60,000 bases of DNA, taken from Branchiostoma floridae. Taxonomy: Eukaryota > Chordata > Leptocardii > Amphioxiformes > Branchiostomatidae. Shown here piece after piece: positions 1 through 35,400 of the stretch. The notes beneath the pieces are model-generated. The model saw only the letters and a program-made list of their open reading frames with translations, made no database searches and was not told where the DNA came from. The position numbers and the translations under genes are program-made. Within the stretch, counting starts at the first letter, position 1. Each line of letters starts with the position of its first letter. Location of the stretch: positions 11,433,491 through 11,493,490 of the forward strand of contig NC_049983.1 of the NCBI RefSeq assembly GCF_000003815.2, read 5' to 3'.

Positions 1-21678
<21,678 letters not shown>

Positions 21679-21977
21679 CATGGAAAACTCTGCAGGTGTC
21701 ATACCTACAATGTCACCTTCCCTTCAGTAGGACTCTTCCATGTAGAGAATACAGGCAGGGGTGGACCAAAAAATTTCCTACCCACATTCCACTATAAAGG
21801 GTACATTTTTCTTTTGATGAACAGTCATCTTTTATTTTGTTGACATGCTTGGGTCAGGCATTTACAATCCCATTATCTCTTGACGTGAATGTCGTTTTAT
21901 TTTTGTTCCAATTTCTTGCAACCCCCATCGTTTCAAATTTCCTTTTGCAGAGTGTAACAATTGACACCCAACGGTAC

Positions 21978-22077
21978 NNNNNNNNNNNNNNNNNNNNNNN
22001 NNNNNNNNNNNNNNNNNNNNNNNNNNNNNNNNNNNNNNNNNNNNNNNNNNNNNNNNNNNNNNNNNNNNNNNNNNNNN
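21978..22077. other. Assembly gap (100 N)
   Basis: Standard-size gap in the CaMKI 3' region. Confidence 1.
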
Positions 22078-23034
22078 TTCATCATCCATTTAGAGAATGT
22101 TGTGATGAACATTTCTACCAAAAAGGCTGATGAAGCTCAGACTTACAATTCATTCATCCACAGATCATATAGCATGGTATAGATATAATTAATATTTAGA
22201 GACATGAATCAACTTCCAGAAGTGATTTTGATTCAAGAATTTGTGATCTTAAGCTTTCCAAATCATATTTTTAGTGCTGAATTGTGTCATTCTGTTCAGG
22301 CCAAAATAATGAGAATCATTTCTGTTGTCAATCAAAAGAAGTTTTGACAATCATAATATTGCTGCAGAGTAATTTTTGTGCTACTTTATGTGTGTGTTTC
22401 AAACAATCATAGATAATAGATTTGGGCAAAGGATCCTGATAAAAGATTGGAACAGTGAAAATGGACTGCACAAATGACAGGCATTGGCATTGAATGATCC
22501 TTCCCTTATTTTAGAAGAAGACACAAATACTTGAATTTTTTCTGTAAATATTTGTTTGGTTTAAATGATGGTGTCTTTTACATTCAATGTTTTCATTAAT
22601 TGACATTAGAACTTCATTGTTGCTAAGATTTATATGCTAATCATTGATAATTTTGTGTTTGCTTTCAAGTATTAAAACAAGAAAATACCAAAGTGTATGT
22701 ATGAGTATCCTTAAGAAACTTGCATTGGTGTACAAAAGTGTACTTCACTAAACAGGGTGTAGTTTTTTTGTAATGTTGTCATAGATGTTCCTAAAATGGT
22801 AATTAGTCTCTATAATATACATACATCAAGTACATGTACATGTAAGGATGTTGGATTTTGGTACAGAAAATGCTACGATGAACTACCTGTTGGCAGTTGT
22901 ATTGCTAAATTCCACATGCATACTGTGTATTTTCGATGATGTACTGACATTATTCCTGTAGAAAATGTGTTCCTATTTTCAAACAAAGAAAACTGAGTCA
23001 GTTTAAAGTTAAGATATTTAATCATACATACTGT

Positions 23035-23233
23035 AAATGCAGAAATATTTGCGGTGGTTTTATGTTTGCGGTTTTTGCAAGGCAGTCTTACCGCGAACTT
23101 GAAACCACCGCAAACATTTTTCCATTACAGTTTGTGACTTGCACAGTTTATGGCACTACTGCAAACTTAAAAACACTCCACTTTCCCGCTAATGCGAAAT
23201 TAAATCACTGCGATCTTAAACGCATTTACAGTT
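23035..23233. mobile_element. MITE of the CTGTAAATGC family
   Basis: Starts TA|CTGTAAATGCAG and ends CGCATTTACAG|TT, with inner ATTTGCGGTGGTTTTATG and its complement AAACCACCGCAAACAT forming a hairpin. It shares termini and interior motifs with 11617-11816. It lies in the probable CaMKI 3' UTR. Confidence 0.7.
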
Positions 23234-23674
23234 ACATTGAACCAAAGTTTGGGTATGACAGAGCTACCACAGTAATGCCATCTAGCAGTGGTAATTGGAA
23301 ATGCAGACTCTAAAGGATTACATCACCTCTGCCACTACACACAATGAACTTCAGTTTAGAGCCTGACTGTCTGGGATGTTGCTACATAAGAATCTTTCCA
23401 TAGATGGTACAAAACAGCTCATTTTCAGATAACTGCTCAATAGTGTAGTTGACTGCTTTCATACACATGTACATGTATGGCTACTGTGAAACTTGCCTCT
23501 ATCTTGTTACGATAGGAGATATTTTGGCTAAGCCTTATACAGTCATGTATCTAAGGGACTGTTTGCATCATGTACACAACCATTGGTGATAATGGCTAAA
23601 ACTTTTGTAAACACGTATCATAAGAATTGTGGTGAATTCCAGTCTCTTATATGTGGTTCCAGTGTCACTCTGCA

Positions 23675-23774
23675 NNNNNNNNNNNNNNNNNNNNNNNNNN
23701 NNNNNNNNNNNNNNNNNNNNNNNNNNNNNNNNNNNNNNNNNNNNNNNNNNNNNNNNNNNNNNNNNNNNNNNNNN
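23675..23774. other. Assembly gap (100 N)
   Basis: Standard-size gap. Confidence 1.
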
Positions 23775-25038
23775 ACAGCTGCTACACAGAAGTGGCTCAT
23801 GTTCTTCATCATTGATGTTGCACATATGTAAGGCTTGTTGTTGTTTACCATTTCATGCCGCTGACAATCATGACTGTGCATACAGCAGAGTGTACCAAAC
23901 ACATGCATCTAACAGCTTTCATTTGCAACAGAAATGAAATAATATTTGGTAAGCTTCTTCAAACCTTTACTGTTTCATATACCCGGAACATTTTGCATAA
24001 AATGGAGGTAGATACAAACTTTTCCATGTTTTCTGCACCGAAAGTAGCATTAGGTGAATTGTATGTTACAGTAGCACACCTATCACATCAGGGTTTTTTT
24101 TAGCAACTCTTACACAAACTTTGAATGATGGTGCATGTTTGCCTTAAATGCTGTATAATCTACATTTGCACTAAGATTGGACTTGCATGTGCAGTTCAGA
24201 ACAGATCTTTGTGCTTTTACAATGTTTTTGCAAGACTATCATTGGAAACACAACATTACGTTTCCTTTGCTCTACTTCTAGTGATTGCTGTGATCATTGT
24301 AGGTTGGAAAAAGATCAAAAATTGACTCTACATGTACCTTAAAGTTTGTAACATGAAATTTTACTGTTCAGTATCAACAAGTGATTCAAGATTGTGCAGT
24401 TTTGACAATCTTACAACTAACAATGCCAAGGAAGTAACTTTTGTTCCAAGCCGAATTCTTCACAGATTGAAAGCAAGTTTTCTGCAATCAATGAGCTTTA
24501 CATGTGCTGTTAGGTGTATGAGCAAGAGTTGAGCTACATCGGAATAACTGTTAAGATTTTCGTACTGTAGGTTTATTCTAAATTCTGTAAATACAGCGTG
24601 TCAGCCAGTATTGTACAAACCCACCTCTACACCAGCAACTTGCCAAGTGCATTGGTGATATACAGTAAACATTTTTACTGTACCACCTGAATGTTTAAAG
24701 CTACCCAGTACCCAAGTCCTCTACATGGTTGTAGAAAAAAAGGAAACCAAAGCAAATTTCATTCAATCAGTTGTTTGTATCTATTTTTAAGTTTAATGAT
24801 TATTCTGGACAAACCAACTTTCTGTCATGAAAGGCATTTTAAAACTCTTAATATTACAAAGTGTTTTAAGCTTACATACCTAAGAATCCTTGATATCCAT
24901 GTGATACATAGAAACGTTATGACCTATAAAAATCATGACAATGTTATTGTATATTTCTCAATGATTATTATACTGATAATACTATGATGCTGTTTAATGA
25001 ATTGTTGAAATTTTTTCTCTACAAATGTGTTTTTTCCA

Positions 25039-25044
25039 AATAAA
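25039..25044 (+). terminator. Candidate CaMKI polyadenylation signal
   Basis: Canonical AATAAA followed within 20-60 bases by T-rich and GT-containing sequence. Choosing it implies a long 3' UTR. Confidence 0.4.
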
Positions 25045-25234
25045 AGTGATGAAACTGTGATTTTTTATGACATCTTTGTTCTAATGTTCTAATGCATTTG
25101 GTGTTGTATTGTATGGACTCTCTTTAATTAATCCTAGCTTAACTTTATCCACGGGGAAATCTATATCCATCTTTTTAAAAACAGAGCATTTGGGGATACC
25201 AAAATGGTGGAAAAATCAGTAGTATTTTTATCTT

Positions 25235-25466
25235 GATAAGAAAGCACCTTTCCAATGATGACAAGTTTGACCAGCTAGAACATGTTCTTTAGCCATGTTG
25301 GTTCTAAGCACTACCCTAACCCTAACCCTAACCCTAGTTGCTAGGGTTAGGGTTGTACTTAACTCATATCTCGACAAGAAAGCACCCGTTTTCAAAACGG
25401 TTTTCAGATTACACGTACGTACTAAGAGACCTTTCCAATGATACCAAGCTTTACCGGCTAGAACAC
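25235..25466. repeat. Imperfect direct repeat flanking a telomere-like core
   Basis: GATAAGAAAGCACC... TTTCCAATGATGACAAG...CTAGAACA at 25235-25283 recurs as GACAAGAAAGCACC (25373) and CTTTCCAATGATACCAAG...CTAGAACA (25428-25466). The telomere-like palindrome lies between them. Probably a dispersed unclassified repeat. Confidence 0.55.
25311..25354. repeat. Interstitial telomere-like palindrome
   Basis: Nearly four CCCTAA units, a short spacer (GTTG), then two TTAGGG units. The order C-rich to G-rich is opposite to that expected at a fused pair of chromosome ends. Confidence 0.85.
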
Positions 25467-25599
25467 AGCATATTGAGTCTGCAGCTGTATATCACACAGT
25501 CAAGTGATTCAGATGACCCACGTAGTCAACCCGATAAGCAAAATACAGAGCAAACAGATGGAAGTTCGACAGCAGTACCGTAACAAGCAACTAGGTGGC

Positions 25600-26220
25600 C
25601 TAAATCTAATTGTTTCCAGGTCTCAACAAGACTTACCCACATACCAATTAGAAATACAATCTATTCAGGCATTTTCGAGTTATGCTGGTCTTCTGCAACC
25701 TCACAAACGGTGTCAAACCCATGAAAGTTACTGAGACATGACCTTCTTTAATGGCGAAGGCAGCAATATACATATGTAATTATGTACACTGTTCCCAAAT
25801 ATCATCATGACGATCCATCCGCAATATCTCTATGTTGTTCACAGACACACTTACGTACAAAGCTTACCCCAGACCCGTAGGAAAACGCCAAGTGAATCAT
25901 TTATTTTTGAGCTAGCTTGACCTTTCTTTCTACAACTGCAACGCACCTACCAAATATCGTGCAGATACTATCACAGCTTGTTCACAAGTAACTTACACAA
26001 AAATACAAAACACTACAGAACCGTAGGAAAACGCCAGGTAAACCGTTTACGGACTTACAACCGCTACACACCTACCAGATTTACACAAGATCCATTCACA
26101 ACTTCTCGAGTTATATGCTGTTGACCTACATATAGACCCACTTTACCATGCATATGGCTAAATCAATTCCACAGCCTTCTTGGCGAAGGCGGCAACTTGC
26201 ATTGTCTGGAATAAGTACGC
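25600..26220. repeat. Unclassified repeat block with internal direct repeats
   Basis: Two copies of CGTAGGAAAACGCCA (about 25877 and 26021) and two of TGGCGAAGGC with GCAA (about 25752 and 26181), each following a CGAGTTATGCTG-like motif, indicate a dispersed repeat in at least two degenerate copies. No coding domain seen. Confidence 0.5.
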
Positions 26221-26431
26221 AAATCTTCGACGGTTCAATAGCACCATCTAACTTCCAAAAATATTATTGCAGGCAAGACTGAAAAAAACTGCTGCAAAAA
26301 CTACACAAACCGCTAGATGTCACCATTGACACGCGGGGTAATTTCAGGTCATTACAAGGATGTCCTGAAACTCGGGTATGAGTGACTAACCTTGACCTTT
26401 GAACTTCTGTAGTTGTTTTCAACAAGGAGCC

Positions 26432-26480
26432 ATGAGAAAACACACCTGTGACGTGGTCGTTGTTGGAGCTGGACTAAGCG
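26432..26480 (+). CDS. Amine oxidase exon 1 (start)
   Basis: ATG in a GAGCCATGA context opens MRKHTCDVVVVGAGLSG, the FAD Rossmann strand directly at the N-terminus with no signal peptide. The donor is agcg|gtgagg. Confidence 0.85.
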
Positions 26481-29400
26481 GTGAGGAAACACTGCGTATA
26501 CCGACAACTTTGACAACTTTGCTTGTCCATTTCTTAGGACTTTAAGGGGCGTGTCGTGGCAATGAAAACCTAGGTTGCGGGTGTTTATTTTTTTCGGAGA
26601 TCACTCATATGCGATTGTCAACAAGCACCCCTCCCCCAACACTGGCGGTCCAAGATCGGCGAAGGGGACTAGCAAGTCCATGAGGAAAACTCATTAGGTC
26701 CTAACGGTGTAGCTGCGGGAACTATTTGTGGGCTTCTTTTGCTTGCAGTCTTTTACATTAGCCCTAACATATAAGACTGCTAGTAAAAGAACACTGACAA
26801 TTGGCTACTATCGGTGTCCCTGTCAACTGTTTTTTTTTACAGTTGCTGACACGATATAACGTTAACGTTGGCAAGAATCAATCGCTACGTGGGTTGACTA
26901 CGTGGCCATGGGTTACCTTTCGTGAATGGATTGTGTTTTTTTTTTGGGGGGGGGGGTCCATTCTAACGTTGGTAACGTTTTTCTCAATGGACAATTGTTT
27001 GATAGTGTGAAAGGTAACGTTAACGATAATGCATTCATACTTGCACTATAATAATACCCACTGGAAAAGTGGCCATTTCAGTTTATATTTATTACAACAG
27101 CTTGTATTCTTTCACATGTTTCTTGCTATGATTGGAAATTAAGTTGAAGAACTTTTAGACATGCAATGCTAGCTTATCATTAACATTGGCATCTTGATTT
27201 CTTTATAACGGTACCATGTAAGGAAAATGTTGTTGCTGTTTTTTCCTTATATCTAGGTTTAACAGCTGCTAGACTGCTCCATAAACATGACTTAGACGTG
27301 GCTGTTGTGGAGGCCTCTGATCGAGTTGGGGGCAGGGCGTACACCTTGGAGGTTTATTCTTCTTTTTACATTTAATCTTATGCCTTTATACTAAGAAAAT
27401 AAAAAAAGACAGTTACCATCTGAAGGGTCAAACCTTAAAAATCAATGTCACAACAGTGATAAAAGTACACCTATTGGCAAGATAATCTAAATTTATGAAG
27501 AACACCTAGCAATGCATATGAATTGTGATGTCAAAACTAACCCTTTCAGTTTCATACTCATTGAATATGATAATTTCTTTGGATGGATGGCAACTGATTC
27601 AAGGAATTCCATTCATTTCCTGTCAATAACACTTTCTGGGCACTGTTGACAGGATATTCCTGATAGTAGCCTAGCCATAGTGTAGAATTGTATGTCCCCT
27701 CCAACAAATGTAATATTACTATTTTATCTGTGCTTCAGAATGCAGAAATGGGCATGATATCAGACCAGGGTGCCACCCGCTGTGGGCCAGCCATGTCCAC
27801 GTTATGGCAGCTGATAAAGGATGTTGGGGTGAAGGTCTGGCAGCAGAAACCTACCCAAATGGTGTATGTCACAGAGGTTTGTGTCCTTGTGTAGTGTTCT
27901 GAGGACTTTCACATTTAGAATAGTACTCTACCACTGTAGCTGATTTGAAAGTGGGAGGCAACATGTATGGCTACTGTAATGTTTGGAAAATGTCTTCTTT
28001 CTTCTTTTAGCTGCAAGAGTTATCATTGATCTTACACCTGTATGCTGTTATTCCTTGTAAAAGATGGAAATGTTGCTTTCTCTTTCCATAACGTTTTTCT
28101 TATCACAGAACAGTGTGTCCAGATTCACCCCCACATCGCTTCCCACATGGAACCCTCTGGTTAGACTGGACCATTATAACATCTTCAGTACCATGGACAG
28201 GCTGGCTAACCAGGTTAGTCAGGGTCTACAGTATCTGTTATAACATCATTATAACATCTTCAGTACCATTGGACAGGCTGGCTAACCAGGTTAGTCAGGG
28301 TCTACAGTATCTGTTATAACATCATTATAACGTCTTCAGTACCATGGCTAACCAGGTTAGTCATGGTCTACAGTATCTGTTATAACATCATTATAACATC
28401 TTCAGTACCATGGACAGGCTGGCTAACCAGGTTAGTCAGGGTCTATAGTATCTGTTATAACATCATTATAACATCTTCAGTACCATGGACAGGCTGGCTA
28501 ACCAGGTTAGTCAGGGTCTATAGTATCTGTTATAACATCATTATAACATCTTCAGTACCATGGACAGGCTGGCTAACCAGGTTAGTCAGGGTCTATAGTA
28601 TCTGTTATAACATCATTATAACATCTTCAGTACCATGGACAGGCTGGCTAATCAGGTTAGTCAGGGTCTACAGTATCTGTTATACCATCATTATAGCATC
28701 TTCAGTACCATGGACAGGCTGGCTAACCAGGTTAGTCATGGTCTACAGTATCTGTTATAACATCATTATAACATCTTCAGTAACATGGGCAGGCTAACCA
28801 GGTTAGTCAGGGTCTACAGTATCTGTTATAACATCATTATAACATCTTCAGTACCATGGACAGGCTGGCTAACCAGGTTAGTCAGGGTCTACAGTATCTG
28901 TTATAACATTATCATAACATCTTCAGTACCATGGCTAACCAGGTTAGTCAGTGTCTACAGTATCTGTTATAACATCATTGTTACATCTTCAGTAACATGG
29001 ACAGGCTGGCTAACCAGGTTAGTCAGGGTCTACATTATCTGTTATAATGTAGTCAGGGTCTACAGTATCTGTTATAATGTAGCCAGGGTCTACCGTATCT
29101 GTTATAACATCATTATAACATCTTCAGTACCATGGACAGGCTGGCTAACCAGGTTAGTCAGGGTCTACAGTATCTGTTATAACATCATTATAACATCTTC
29201 AGTACCATTGGCCAGGCTGGCGATCCAAGTTAGTCAGGGTCTACAGTATCTGTTCGAACATCAAACTTTTCTTTTTACACTTTTTTTCCTCAGGTTCCCC
29301 CAGAAGAGCCCTGGGAGGCTCCATCAGCACAGGAATGGGACTCCTGCACCATGAAGGACTTCTTTGACAGGACTGTATGGTTCAAGTATGCCAGAGTCTG

Positions 29401-32400
29401 CTATACAGTGAACTACATGCACATCTGTAAACCTTCCTTTTCTTGCATTTATAGTATAGTAGATAGTAGGTGGGGCTTGCTGCTATCAATATCTCTATTT
29501 TCATTTACTTAACCGACAGTTTCTTGTTAAAGGATTTTTGGTACAATTTTCTGAATCTGTATCTATATAGCCCTTCGACGTAACACACCAGCTTTTAGCT
29601 TATGGATCAGAAAAGCATCAGACACACATTCTTCAACATGCAGAAAACACTTGACAATGTGGACTGATGAATTAGAAGGAGAAATATTCAAATTGCCTTA
29701 GGTTTATACCATTCAGTGACTGTATGTACATGAAACTATGTTCAAGACAATCAATGTTTTCATCATTTAGCATCACTGTTACCATTCAGAAAACTGTAGG
29801 TTGCACTCAGTCATGTGATTTTCCTTGCTGTGTTTGTGTAGGTCTGTGCGGAGGATCACAGATGCGTTTGTCAGTATGCTGGCATGTGCAGAGCCAGAGG
29901 AAGTGTCCATGTTGTGGTTCCTGTGGTTGATGGGACAGACAGGAGGGGGGAGGTTTGCCACACTGGTCAACTCAAATCCGCCTCAGGTACGGATCTCCAC
30001 CTTTTTTAAATCTACCTTTGCCAAGAAGGTTATGTTATTGTTAGGATTTGTATGTACATCATTGCATGTTTGTATGTTTGCGGATAATCAGTATACTTGG
30101 AGAAGGTGATGATGAGTTGTCTTGATATTTGGTCTTTCTTTACTCAAGAAGAAAACATGAAACAAATGAAAGAATAGAGACAAAGTGGTAGTGATCTCAT
30201 GTTGTGACAACTTAATATATTAACTCATAATTGGAATTTGAGGAGGTTTTAACGAGACCTCAAAATGATTAGATTTTGGGACCCCTAGGGCATGTTACTG
30301 TACTGCAGCAGAATTTTTATAGCTCTCATTCTGGACGTGCTCTGGTCATAAAATCTGAATGGTAGATAGTGTTACACAGAGTAAGAATAGAGCTAACACC
30401 CCTACCCATTGTAATAGAATAGCCCATCATGCATATTCAGAAGCAAGCCACCAAGAGAAGCTGAGACCTGAGATTCTCTCTCTTTGCCATCTGGACTGCA
30501 TTGAGCATATACACGCTTTGTACGTACTAACCATAAGTAGAATAAAACATTGGAAATGCAGTGAATCTGTGGTAATTCATGACGTACAAAGTAACATGGT
30601 GTCAGAAGTGCCCTTCAGCAGAAGACAGAAGAAGAAGACAGAAGAAGACAGTCTCAAGTCAAGACGGAAGGACAGAGAGAGCCAAAGTCGACTGCTAAGG
30701 AGGCAGCTAAGTCTAATGTCTTTCTTCAAAGATAGCATCCAAAGAATGCTAGTCTAAAGAGCTCCAGAGAACTTGAATGTGAAGAATTATGAAGAATTTC
30801 CATTGTGAAATTGTGAAGAATTTCTAGACAGTCTGAGCCAGGCATGTGCGCAGGCATAACGGCTCCATTGTCTTAGCGTGTCCTAGTTCCAAGGACAAAT
30901 TCCTTACCGTCTGGAAAGTTGACAGGTAGGAACTCTGCTAAAGAGCATGATCTAAGGTCAGAGGTGCCAGGAACAAGCATATGTCAATGTCTAGTTACCG
31001 TGCCGGCAAGTGACAGCATCAAAACAAGCACAGGCGGCAGGTCAGGCAAAGGACATTTGTTGAAGTAAACATGGCAGATAGTCGTCTATTACCGGTGCCC
31101 AAACCTGTAGAACTGACAGGAGATGTATCAGAAAATTGGGAAATTTTCAAAGATGAATGGGCCAGCTATGAGATTGCTACAGAGAAGAACAAGAAACCAA
31201 AGGAAATCCGAGTAGCAACACTGAAGACCGTAATTGGTAGAGATTGCCTGGACATTCTAAGGAACTTAGATATTCCAGCAGACCCTGGTCAGCCAGATGC
31301 AGACCCCAGGCAAGACCCAGATAAGATTATAGACGCCTTAGATAAGCACTTCAAACCTCTGAAGAACACTGTATACGAGAGATACAAGTTCAATACCTGT
31401 GAACAAGCACCAGGAGAAAGTATTGAAGTGTACGTGGCTCGCTTGAGGAAACTAGTGTCTACATGTGAGTATGGCGCTCTGAAAGAGGAGATGCTGCGCG
31501 ATAGAATCGTGCTCGGAATCTGCGATAACAAGGTGAGAATGCGACTGTTAAAGCAGAAAAACCTCACATTGCAAGCAGCACTAGAAGAGTGCAAGACAAG
31601 TGAGACAACAAACAAACAGATCAAGGCAATGCAGACTGCAGAGACAGTGCATTATGCCAAGACAAAGCCAAATCCAAGTCAAGGCAAAGCAAAGACAAAG
31701 TTCCAGCAGCCACACAGAAGGATGCAACCACAAGTTAACAACTGCGGTTACTGTGGAAGAGCCCATGCTAGAGACAAGGGTAAATGCCCAGCATTTGGAA
31801 AGAAATGCGCGAAGTGCGATAGGCCCAACCACTTCGCCCGGGTTTGCAAAGCATCCAGCAAGAAGATAAACATGGTACAAGACAACGTGGCAGAAGATGA
31901 CGAAGAAGTGTACACTGTAGGCTCTGTGTCAAGCAACAACAAGAAATGGTACATAGACCTGAAGATGAGTGATGGAAAATCTCTAAGCTGTCAGATTGAC
32001 ACAGGAGCTACATGCAATGTGATTAGCGAAGATGACTTCCGGAAGTTCGGGCACAAGATGAAACCAAGTAAAGCCAGATTGAAGCTATATGATGGTTCTA
32101 TCCTTAAGCCAGTAGGGCAAGGCATCTTGAAGACGAGACATCAAGACAGTATCATAGATCTGGAATTCCAGATTGTCAAGACACGTCAGAATCCTCTACT
32201 GTCAGCTGAAACATGTACCAAATTAGGACTGATCACCCTAAACACGGTCAACCAAGTCAACAACAGCAAGACAGAACAGATAGTTGAGGAGTACGCAGAC
32301 GTCTTTGAAGGATTGGGATGCCTCCCAGGAGAATATCACATTGAGATTGACAAAGAAGCAAAACCAGTACAGCATCTACCACGACGGGTACCTGTTCCTT

Positions 32401-35400
32401 TGAAAGCGGAACTGAAGAAGAAAATCGACGAACTAGAGAAGAAACAAGTGATTGCCAGAGTCACGAAACCGACGGAGTGGATCTCAAGTATGGTTGTCGT
32501 AAAGAAACCAGGCAAGATGAGAATATGCCTAGACCCCAAGGATCTAAACATGGCACTACACCGACCGAAGTACCAGATCCCCACCCTTGAAGAAGTCCTA
32601 CCAAGGCTTGCCAAGGCCAAAGTGTTCTCAGTGCTAGATGCCAAAGACGGATTTTGGCAGGTCAAGTTAGATGAGGAGAGCAGCTATCTAACCACATTTT
32701 GGACGCCGTTCGGCCGATTCCGGTGGTGTCGCATGCCCTTTGGGATTTCCACCGCTCCTGAAGAATACCAAAGAAGACAGCACGAGGTACTGGAAGGTCT
32801 ACAGGGAGTTGACGTCATCGCTGATGACATACTGGTCTTCGGATGTGGTGAAACTGAAGAAGAAGCTGACAGAGACCACGATGAGATCCTACGACCTGCT
32901 CAAACGCGCACGAGAGAAGAATCTGAAACTAAACAAGCGAAAATTGAGGCTCAAGTTAAAGCAAGTGCCATACATGGGACAGCTACTAACGGCAGATGGC
33001 CTGAAACCAGACCCAGAAAAGGTCAAGGCTATCACAGAGATGAAGACGCCAGATGATCTCCGATCTCTACAGAGGTTCCTCGGAATGGTCAATTACCTCG
33101 CTAAGTTCTTGCCACACCTGTCTGATGTGTGCGAACCACTGAGACGGCTAACAGACAAAGACGCAGTCTGGGTATGGCTTGAAACACATGACCAAGCAGT
33201 GAAAGAGGTCAAGAAGCTGGTGACAGCACAGCCAGTACTACAATACTACGACGTAGAGAAAGAGGTGACCATACAGGGAGATGCAAGCGACAAGGGACTT
33301 GGAGCGGCGCTCCTGCAGGAAGGACGCCCGGTAGCGTATGCTTCGCGAGCTCTAACCCCGACAGAACAGAACTATGCGCAGATCGAAAAAGAGTGCTTAG
33401 CAATTGTCTTTGCAGCACAGAAGTTCAACCAGTACATCCACGGCCGAGAAGTGGTAACTGTACAATCAGATCACAAGCCTTTGGAAGTGATTTTTAAGAA
33501 GCCTCTCCTCGACGCACCGAAGAGGCTACAAAGAATGATGCTCCGTCTGCAGAAATACCACCTAAAGGTGACGTACCGTAAAGGTTCAGAAATGTATATC
33601 GCAGACACTCTCTCAAGAGCCTACCTGACGAGGACCATGAACGAGACTAGACGAGACGAGTATGAGATACTCAAGATCCAGGAAGCAAAGAAAGAGGATC
33701 AAGAAATCGAACAAGTAACACCCGCTGAGTACATCCAAGTGTCCGATATGACGATAGACAGGGTACGTCGACACACTCAGCAAGATGAAGTCATGAGAGA
33801 ATTGATGAAGACAATAAAGAAAGGATGGCCAGAAAACAAGACGCAGCTTAAGAAAGAAGTCCGTGACTATTGGACATTCAGGGACGAAGTCAGCATGCAC
33901 GATGGCATTGTATACAAGGGACAAGCGATAGTCGTCCCAGCAGAGCTGCGAGAAGAGATGATACAGAAGACACATGCCAGCCACCAAGGAGCAGAAGCAT
34001 GTATCAGACGAGCCAGAGAAACCATATTCTGGCCTGGGATGAGTGCACAACTGCGAGAAAGAATCGGACGATGTGACATCTGCAAAACCTATCAGCCGAA
34101 GCAGCAGAGGGAACCGCTCATGCCACATCCAACTCCAACAACGCCATGGAGCAGAGTGTCGATGGATCTGATGACATTTGGAAACCGACACTATCTGATC
34201 ACAGTAGATAACTACTCCGACTACTGGGNNNNNNNNNNNNNNNNNNNNNNNNNNNNNNNNNNNNNNNNNNNNNNNNNNNNNNNNNNNNNNNNNNNNNNNN
34301 NNNNNNNNNNNNNNNNNNNNNNNNNNNNNNNNNNNNNNNNNNNNNNNNNNNNNNNCAGAGGAGTTCAAGCAATTCGCAAAGACGTGGAACTTTCGACATG
34401 TGACAACATCACCGTATCACAGTCAAGCCAACGGCAAAGCAGAATCGGCAGTAAAGATTGCCAAGAACCTGCTTAAGAAAGCAGCAGCAGATGGACAGGA
34501 CCCCTGGGTCTCCATCTTGGCATGGAGGAACACTCCAACCCAAGGACAAGGCAGCAGTCCTACGCAACGACTAATGTCAAGAAGGACGCGAACGCAAGTG
34601 CCAATCAACACACAAGCACTAGAGCCAAAGGTAGTACCGAACGTCCACAATAACATCAACAAGAGAAAGGCCAGAGCGAAGAGGTATTACGACAAAGGCA
34701 CGAGAAGTCTTCCACCAATACAACCAGGACAACAAGTGCGTGTAGAGTTAACACCACAGAAAGCAGCACAGTGGAAATATGGCACGTGTGTGCAACGTGT
34801 AGCACCAAAGTCGTACGAAGTAGAAGTCGACGGAGCCAAGTACAGGAGAAACCGAAAGCACATACGCGACACAACAGAAGAACAGAAACCATCAACAGAT
34901 GTAGATGAGACAACAACAGCTCCAGCAACTGCAACACCAGAGTCGACAGCAGAAACAACGACAACTACGACTGAACCAACGCCGTATGTCACACGGTCAG
35001 GCCGAACTGTAAAAGCGCCAGACCGTGTGGACTTGTAAAATGAACTGGAAACAAAACTATGATCATGGACTGTGAATGGACAACGAATATGGACACTGGA
35101 CTCTGATAGATTTCAAGTTTAGTGATAATGCATGCCAGTTAAAGATAATGCATGCCAGCTAAAGATAATGCATGAAAGTTCAAGAGAAAGGAACTAACAT
35201 ATTTTGTAAAGAAAAGGGGATGTTACACAGAGTAAGAATAGAGCTAACACCCCTACCCATTGTAATAGAATAGCCCATCATGCATATTCAGAAGCAAGCC
35301 ACCAAGAGAAGCTGAGACCTGAGATTCTCTCTCTTTGCCATCTGGACTGCATTGAGCATATACACGCTTTGTACGTACTAACCATAAGTAGAATAAAACA

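Larger units (their letters stand above)
21679..25044 (+). other. Probable long CaMKI 3' UTR / downstream region
   Basis: No further exon was found downstream of the TAA. The first convincing AATAAA followed by T/GT-rich sequence is at 25039-25044, so the 3' UTR may be about 3.4 kb. Earlier cleavage is possible. The stretch is AT-rich, holds a MITE at 23035-23233, and is broken by two 100-base gaps. Confidence 0.4.

Noticed and set aside
28363-29354. Long open frames of 144 and 189 codons with a repeated 25-residue pattern
   Set aside because: They run across the 75-bp array in a frame different from exon 4; openness follows from the period being divisible by three.
30359-30757. Frame of 132 codons
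   Set aside because: It starts outside and runs through the 5' LTR and leader of the Gypsy element; the matching 3' LTR shows it is not a gene.
33613-34368. Minus-strand frame of 251 codons over the Gypsy pol region
   Set aside because: Shadow of the pol reading frame and extended artificially through N bases.
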